Of a stretch of 64,000 nucleotides of DNA, positions 57,541 to 64,000 are shown piece after piece. Position numbers and translations under genes: made by a program. The stretch is from Aporrectodea caliginosa. Lineage: Eukaryota; Annelida; Clitellata; Crassiclitellata; Lumbricidae. Under the pieces are notes generated by a model. That model saw only the letters and a program-made list of their open reading frames with translations, was not told where the DNA came from and ran no database searches. Location: the NCBI GenBank assembly GCA_020284085.1, contig JACEVL010000147.1, positions 508,501 through 572,500 on the forward strand, in the 5' to 3' direction. Numbering within the stretch: the stretch's first letter is position 1; every line of letters starts with the position of its first letter.

Positions 57541-57879
57541 AAAACAGACATGTAGCCTACGTCAAAGACGCTGTATTGCTGTAACTGTATAGGCCTATAG
57601 GTCTAAGGGGAAAATTGTCCATGATAAGCCTGCTTAGAAATGCAGAATTTATTATGTAGCCTAAATGATTAAAAAAATTATCGAAATCAAGTCAGAAGAC
57701 TTCAAACAACGATAATGGCGCGATATAATATGCTAACAATCAAAATCGACATGTAGGCCTAACACTGAAGCCTATACGATAAAAACAATTATAAATGGCA
57801 TCAATAACCTTTAAATTCGTTTAGCATTTGTACATGAAGTAAGTTGAATAAAAGTGTAGACTACGTTGGAGCTGCACTT

Positions 57880-57940
57880 TTGAACACCGGTGTTCAATTA
57901 AGGACTCGTTGGTATGCTATATTTGAACGCATGCGTTCAA
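57880..57940. repeat. Two 18-bp perfect palindromes
   Basis: TTGAACACCGGTGTTCAA (57880-57897) and TTGAACGCATGCGTTCAA (57923-57940) share the outer half-site TTGAAC(A/G)C but have different centres. Confidence 0.9.
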
Positions 57941-60865
57941 TTTTTGACCACGACATGATGAATATTAATCTCGTCTTCGTCCGCGAATTCGTGATCTTGT
58001 CGAATAGTTCACCAAGTTTGTGTTAAATATTCAGTCGGGCATCGCAGTAGAAATTTTTATGAAATCGAGATATTATAATAATCTTATGTTTCGCTTTGTT
58101 TACGATATATTTGTTCATTTTGCAAAGCCATACGTCCATCGAGGCTCAACCATATGGTTCATGAATATTAAAATTACGTCTACGTACGCGACCCACTTTC
58201 GTTTTTGGCGGAATGGCGGTTATGTTTCGAAAAAATCTGTTGGAAAGGTTCATTTTGTGCTTAAAATTGTTGTAAAACTACACAAGCGTGAGTATTTTTC
58301 CACACGAAATGTGCAAACGTGACCTCATTATATTCAGTAGCAAATTTGCAAAGTAGGCTACTTTAGACGCTATAGCCTATGCATAGTACTTGTAATATCG
58401 CAACTTCTGATTCCTCGGTATCAATTTATTATGGAAGGCAATTAACCCATTAGCACCTAACATGGATAATAACCCATTTAGCACTTAACATGGATGGATA
58501 ATAATTGCTTTCGGTGCGATTCTTGTATTTTTGGGAACAATTTTTTCTCAGATTTAAAGACTCCTTGAGGCTTGCGCCAGATCATTTCAGCATGAAGCAA
58601 ATTTCAGAGTGGCATGCGGGTACGCAGCACAGAAATATTACAATTTAAAAGTGCATGTACATCGTCATCACAAACAGGTCATAAATACTGCTGTCAAATT
58701 TGCTGATTAAGGGTCAGATCCAATAACTTCAAGTGACAAGGGCGAAGTAGTCGGTAGTGGTGTTTCACTGCCTGAATTTGATGTTGTTTAACATGCTTCC
58801 GATAGCATTTGGGAATTTATAAAGTTTATAATTAAATGTGATTTTTTTTCTTTACAGATTAAAAAACGTAAAGTTGATGTTAGAGTTCATTATTAAGTAG
58901 ACAGTGTTAACTGCTAGAATAGATAATAGATTGGATCCCAAAAGTCTCTTTAAAACACATCAATTTCAAAACAGGCTTTCGAGTGGTCCATTAGAAGTTT
59001 GGGGATTATTACGATTATGATTATTTGTGTGGTCTCTTTTTGTATAGGGTGCTGGCCGAATGTTACTCGTGTACCAGTAGTTCACTTGTAGAGCACGAGA
59101 CACATTTCAGCCAGGGAAGTGAGAAGGAAAGAGGCCAGCATTTTCCAGCTTTCTCTGTAATAGTTGTGTTGAAGGTCAGTGACCGTTGATTCAGAAAGTT
59201 TTCTGTGGTCTAATTTTTATTACAATTTCTCATTGCTATAAATTTACACAAAATGCAAGGAGCAATTCAATGTGCCATGGTGAAAACAAATAATTTATAA
59301 TAATGGTTTGCAAATTAGGCCTACTGTTGAATGTAAGTTCTTTTTAAGGATATTATAACAGTTTCATTAGTTGAATGTTCAAGCCATTTTATAAACTAAA
59401 ACTGATACATTTTCAGCTGCTCAAATATATTTCCATATTTGATATTTTCAACCTATGCAGTGTACCTAAGCTATAGGACAATGATGATTCGTACAATTGC
59501 TTCTCTCTGTGTCTTCGTGCCTGCCTTTCAATGTGCATAATGTTCAATCAAACGTCATCTATTACATTTTTACACATACTGTAGTACTAGTCATTCTGAA
59601 TGTTGTGCACTTTGTTTCAGATCATTGCAGACAATGCATGCTGTGGCACAGTCTTTGGAGACAGCGGAGAGTGAGCCCTGCATATCGTTGCTCTGACAGT
59701 GAGCGACGACATACCCGCATTTTCATTGTGGGTGTCACTGGGTGACACAGCTGTGACTAAAGTGCCAAAGACCAATATTCTGAGTGCCACCCTGCTGCTG
59801 CTTGTCTCACACTATATTTTCGACCTAGAATACTCTAGGTTTTATGCTAATCTTTTGGGCGTTCTCCAAACTCTGACAATTATGTGAAGGACACCAGCAA
59901 GCAGTTCAAATTTTTCATTACAAAACTGTGCTGTTATTTAAAGTTTGCCGGAGTCATTACCCGAGATTAACTACGTCTTATCCTGTGACACTGACAAAAT
60001 CTTACAGAACCATTATTTGCAGGATTTTCAGTTGCTAAAGTTGAATGTGAAATTTGAATGTTAACAATTATCATCAATGTCAATGGCATTGTAATTAATT
60101 TCAAGTTAATCATTATTTGCAGGATTTTCAGTTGCAGGATATTTGTAGTTCTATGTTCTGTTGGAATTGCATACATGTGTGCTTTTATATTTTTGATTAG
60201 CATTTGGATTTAAATTTAAATATCCATGAGACTTGGTTGTGGGTCATTCACATATATATTATATCCGGACAGAGGGAGGGAGGGTCATGCAAATGCGGAC
60301 AAGGGAGGAAGTCTTATGGCTTAAGATGGGTCTGCATGTACATGTACAAGGCTTTTAGTTCAACCTGCTTTAAGCACTAACTTCATTTATAAGATGGGAG
60401 ACATTGATTCAGTTTTTACAGCTTTGAGTGCTGTAATTGACGTATGGAAACTTGCTTTACTTTCAAGTTTCAAATAGCATGTATATATTCAGACAATTCA
60501 ATTATGCATGTGCTTATAAATTAAGATATAGAACAAGAAGTTTTGTAAGGGTGTCTTCTGCATGTTAGTGCATTATAATTGTTACCTGGCTTTGGAGTGC
60601 AGACGTCTGCAAAGTGGGAGAGTAAGGCCAAAAGCGGACAAAGGGTGATGGAGGGTCCAAAGGAGGTATTTTTGGGGGCGTCCTTTATGGACGAACCCTT
60701 GCTGTGCAATTGCATTGAAGTATGATTATTTTATATCTCAATTCTGACTTTCATATAATAGCTGTGCTAATATTTTGTCTTAATTTTTGAATATATTAGG
60801 CCTATACATGCAATTGCTTTCGTTATATTGTATTGTATATTATGTATATATACGTGTATTCTCTC
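57941..60865. other. No supported gene; scattered splice-like sites
   Basis: AT-rich sequence low in known repeats. A GTGAGT donor-like site lies at 58287, and acceptor-like tracts end at 58858 (TTTCTTTACAG) and 59620 (TTTGTTTCAG). Short open pieces at 59620-59985 (QTMHAVAQSLETAESEP, DNYVKDTSKQFKFFITK) do not join into one frame. A degraded TTCGTCCATAAAGGACG end near 60690 resembles the MITE at 55 kb. A decayed gene copy or a non-coding transcript is possible. Confidence 0.3.
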
Positions 60866-60869
60866 AATT

Positions 60870-61365
60870 CTGAAGATGTGTGGTTATGGCAAGTGTTCAT
60901 AGGTTGGGAACACTAGTGTTCATGAAGAGCACATTGTTGTGTTCCTTTCATGAGCACTAGCGTTTAGAGCAGGGTTTGAACGCCCGGACGCGTTCTATTA
61001 GTGTTACATTTACGCGTTAAAGCATTTGCACACGTCATGCGTTAACGAGTAGAACACCCATCAAGCGTTTAAAAATCGTAACACTAGTGTTCATAAATTT
61101 AATGCTAGCGTTAACATTAGAAACGCCGGACGCGTTCTATTAGTGACGCGCATAGGTGTTCAATAATCATAACACTAGTGTTCAAAAACTTAATGCCAGC
61201 GTTAACATTAGAAACGCCGGACGCGTTCTATTAGTGACGCGCATAGGTGTTCAATAATCATAACACTAGTGTTCAAAAACTTAATGCCAGCGTTAACATT
61301 AGAAACGCCCGGACGCGTTCTATTAGTGTTACAATTTGGCGTTTAAAAATGTGTTCTAGTTGTGA
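60870..61365. repeat. 91-bp tandem repeat with AACACTAGTGTT palindromes
   Basis: GTTAACATTAG starts units at 61110, 61201 and 61292, exactly 91 bp apart. A shorter, diverged unit starts at 61041. Each unit holds AACACTAGTGTT (61080, 61171, 61262), CGGACGCGTTCTATTAGTG and GGTGTTCAA. GAACACTAGTGTTC at 60908 precedes the array. No coding frame. Confidence 0.88.
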
Positions 61366-61384
61366 ACACTCGGCTTTAGAGTGT

Positions 61385-61530
61385 AGAAAGAGGAAGAGGA
61401 AGACAAGAAGGAAGGAGCAAATAAGGAACAGAAAGAGAAAACGGAGAAAGAGAAAGAGAATGCAGAAGGAGTAGAAGGAAGAAAAGAAGGTGTAAGAAAG
61501 GAGGAAGCAGGAGAAGGAGAGAACGAGACA
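61385..61530. repeat. GA-rich tract, right
   Basis: AGAAGGAAGGAGCAAATAAG and following GAAAGAGAAAA repeats match the tract at 57280-57410. Lys/Arg-rich frames are artefacts. Confidence 0.75.
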
Positions 61531-62160
61531 GAAGCAGATGTAGTTCTTAGCCCTTTCAACCGGGTAACTTTTTCATTGTGATGTTGGGATGGGTTAGGGT
61601 TAGCTGGTGTCTGCGGGGTGCGTCATTTCTTACCCTGTTAGGCTTCAGCCAAGGATCCAGTTTCAGTCAGAGATGCTGATCGTGTAGAGACGGCGGGTTC
61701 CCTGCTTCCGTTGAATTCACACTGCGTCATGCATCCGCCCATGCTTTCGTTTTCTCGTAAACGAGTGGGATAAGAATCTGAATTCTAAACCAGATGAAAA
61801 TGATACATAGGCCTCTACTCAGGCTGAAATTCTGGCGAAGCCTTAAGACAAAAACCATCACTCTTGTAGTCAGTAGTCACTACAGCGAATACTTCTAATA
61901 GAGCATAGCCTATGATCGAGATAATAAGCGAATAATATAATACTACAGTGTAGTATTTAGGAGAATAATAATAGAGTTGGTTTTGAACAGACGCTATAAC
62001 AGCACAATTGCATAATTGTATTATAACCGGAGTTGTGTCTATTCACTGGATTTCCTGGATTTGAAACAAGGTATAAAGGGAAGCCAGATGCAGAAACAAA
62101 AAGACAGGAGGAAGTAGGAAGTAGCATCCTCAGACATCCGAGGTCTACATCGTCAACAGA
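61531..62160. other. No gene seen
   Basis: Unique AT-rich sequence. Confidence 0.4.
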
Positions 62161-62163
62161 GCT

Positions 62164-62605
62164 CGAGGGTACGCGTACCCTAAAATAGAATACGTTAAAA
62201 TACGTACGTACCTTTCAAAAAATAGAATACGCGTATGGTACTTATCATACACGAAAATTTTATTTATGGTTTACTCGGCGACCCATAGTCTACGTATAAC
62301 TTTTTGCATAAAATTTTGCCCGGTGGGACCTTGTTATTGGTCTCGACTGAATGACATTTGTGCATTAAGTGCTGATTAAGTGCTTGATTGTATGTTGGAT
62401 AAATATAGACCTACAATACAGCATTGCAGCAATTTACTACGCTATATAATGGATTGTGATTGTTTGCTTGAATTAAATTGAGCATTCTTATAATGAGCAA
62501 TGACGTGGTTAACTTATTTTTGTATTGTTTACGTACCCTAAAATAGGGTACGTTAAAAAACGTACGTACCTTTAAAATATAGAATACGTATGGTACGTAC
62601 CCTCG
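62164..62605. mobile_element. Inverted-repeat element with GTACGTACC-rich ends
   Basis: CGAGGGTACGCGTACC at the left is inverted at the right as GGTACGTACCCTCG. The two ends also share direct blocks: TACCCTAAAATAG, ACGTACGTACCTTT and TAGAATACG. The core is AT-rich and non-coding. It has the size and plan of a MITE, but no target duplication is clear. Confidence 0.6.
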
Positions 62606-62775
62606 AACTTTGATCGTCAAACCCTCGCAAGTCACGAACATCTGACTATGATAGTTACGGAAATTCTATAGGGAGAGCTCTGCGGTCCCCTATTTCACCG
62701 CCGCCTAATCTCAGAAAGGCAGACAGACAGAGAGACAGGGATCGAGAGGTTCTAGAGAGAGACAAATAGACAGAA

Positions 62776-62784
<9 letters not shown>

Positions 62785-62870
<86 letters not shown>
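62785..62870. repeat. (GA)n microsatellite
   Basis: About 43 GA units, preceded by GACAGA-type repeats from 62720. Confidence 0.98.
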
Positions 62871-62874
<4 letters not shown>

Positions 62875-62879
62875 CTGGT

Positions 62880-63778
62880 CAATGACCATTGCAACTATAT
62901 TCATGTTATATCTAAATTCGATTGTGTCGCAAATAATGAGATAGCAATTTCATGACTTCCTACTATTGATTGGATCCACAGTTTAACGGCAGCTTTTGAC
63001 AACAGAGGCCGTTGCCGCCGACAAAGATTATTTTTGTCAGATTGCAGCTCTAACTTCCTACTATGTCGTAGCGGTCCTTTTTAAGGGCTGATTAGAATTG
63101 AACTATCGTGCAATCACATGCCTATCTGCAATCGCATGCGTATCTGCCTATGCCAGACTGGAACTACAACTCCTGCAAACATATCGATACGTACACAGAC
63201 ATACACATACATATATAATATGGAAATATATACATGTGTGTAGATGTGAATCGGTTTCCGTTTTTTGTTCCGTCATGTAAACCGTTCTATAAGCGTGGGT
63301 TAATTTAGCAGAGGAGTGCAGTGAGTACGTTTGGGTTGAAAAGGAAAGGAGGAAGCAACCATATATATGCGGCAGAGGAAACGTGGAACAAGGGTGGATA
63401 CATTTTGTAACGGGCAGGCGGTGATCATCATTTTCTTTCCAGGGTTAGTATAACAGCTGCTTCTGTCCTCATATGTTCCCTCTTTCTCTTCCCTCTTCCC
63501 TCCTTTAATCTGCTTCTCCGTCCGTCTACTTCCTTCCGTGGTCTTCCTCGGTTCGTCGCCAGCATTCAAGTCTTTAACTCACGTTAAGTCACATAGAACA
63601 ACAACGGGGTTATGGTTTCACAAAGCACCATTGTTCATTGTCTTCTGACAACCTGCGCTTCCGTATGCACCACTTCCTTCGTTTTATTATTATTTCAAAA
63701 TTGTGTGAATGCAGAAACGAACTGATTCAAATTTTATTATGTATTTTATACTTAAATCGATTAGAAACAAATGTCTAA
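62880..63778. other. No gene seen
   Basis: Unique sequence with a short (TACA)n patch near 63190-63220. The minus-strand frame at 63300-63569 is unrecognised. Confidence 0.4.
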
Positions 63779-63988
63779 ATGCACCAAAAACAGCTAGCTG
63801 TTACATCCCAATTCTATATGACCTTCAATGGAGAAACTACCAATAGTTGTCAGGATAGAGCTTGCTTCACATATGACACGGTTGCGATGCACATGGTGCT
63901 AGGTAGAGCTGCACACGTGACAGGGTGGAATTATATATGTGGTATTGATCCTAACTGTGACAATGCTAATAGACATGAAAATTGCTGA
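63779..63988 (+). CDS. Possible Cys-rich terminal exon (low confidence)
   Basis: A frame from about 63797, after a CAG that could be an acceptor, reads FYMTFNGETTNSCQDRACF, TYDTVAMHMVLGRAAHVTG and WNYICGIDPNCDNANRHENC, then TGA. Composition is diverse, and paired cysteines (C-x4-C, then C-x5-C and a final C) would suit an extracellular domain. There is no pyrimidine tract before the CAG, and I recognise no family. The window ends 12 bases later. Confidence 0.25.
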   Translation: MHQKQLAVTSQFYMTFNGETTNSCQDRACFTYDTVAMHMVLGRAAHVTGWNYICGIDPNCDNANRHENC

Positions 63989-64000
63989 AATGTCTGTTGA

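Noticed and set aside
62164..62605. Solo LTRs or a short LTR retrotransposon
   Set aside because: The ends are partly direct repeats, but they lack TG...CA termini, a primer-binding site and a polypurine tract. Inverted ends fit better.

Overview
This is eukaryotic DNA, most likely from a marine invertebrate. There are no operons, bacterial genes or long open genes. Nearly every long open frame is a microsatellite read as protein, such as poly-Ile, poly-His, poly-Leu or Ser/Leu-rich frames. The visible content is retroposon, DNA transposon and simple-repeat debris: tRNA-derived SINEs, 3' ends of several LINE families, two hAT elements, a Helitron, inverted-repeat MITEs, a 32-bp satellite and very long trinucleotide arrays. 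Together with the frequent palindrome TAGGCCTA, this fits an echinoderm, hemichordate or lophotrochozoan genome. I cannot name the species.

Layout. 0-8 kb: a paired E-box palindrome, a SINE, a three-copy ~212-bp GGGA-rich tandem repeat, two tail-to-tail LINE ends across an AAT array, an ATC/ACC array, and the best coding candidate, a minus-strand exon at 5985-6386 that resembles a transcription-factor C-terminal region. 8-24 kb: LINE and SINE ends, a weak plus-strand exon candidate at 8546-8654, long GA, CT, CTT and GAT arrays, a decayed hAT element at 11966-12350, and LINE ends nested in AAT tracts at 16.3-16.9 kb. 24-26 kb: a hAT element with intact ends, an exact 8-bp target duplication and a truncated ZMYM/TTF-type transposase. 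26-41 kb: a 46-bp miniature element, SINEs, a 66-bp minisatellite and simple repeats. 41-46 kb: a plausible terminal coding exon at 41510-41652, SINEs, an AAT/ATT fold-back and a CpG-rich stretch. 46-57 kb: a Helitron, SINEs, the satellite, LINE ends, and a MITE carrying three consensus CRE palindromes. 57-64 kb: a region rich in GAACAC-type palindromes, another inverted-repeat element and a (GA)n array.

How the parts relate. No gene set here works as a pathway. The window reads as the introns and intergenic DNA of one or more large genes, with isolated exons. The minus-strand exon at 6 kb and the plus-strand candidates at 8.5 and 41.5 kb must belong to different genes. The two plus-strand exons have compatible splice phase, but nothing else ties them together.

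Limits. All matches were made by eye, without alignment or database search. Family names rest on termini, target duplications and short peptide signatures. Repeat boundaries are approximate unless a target duplication is given.
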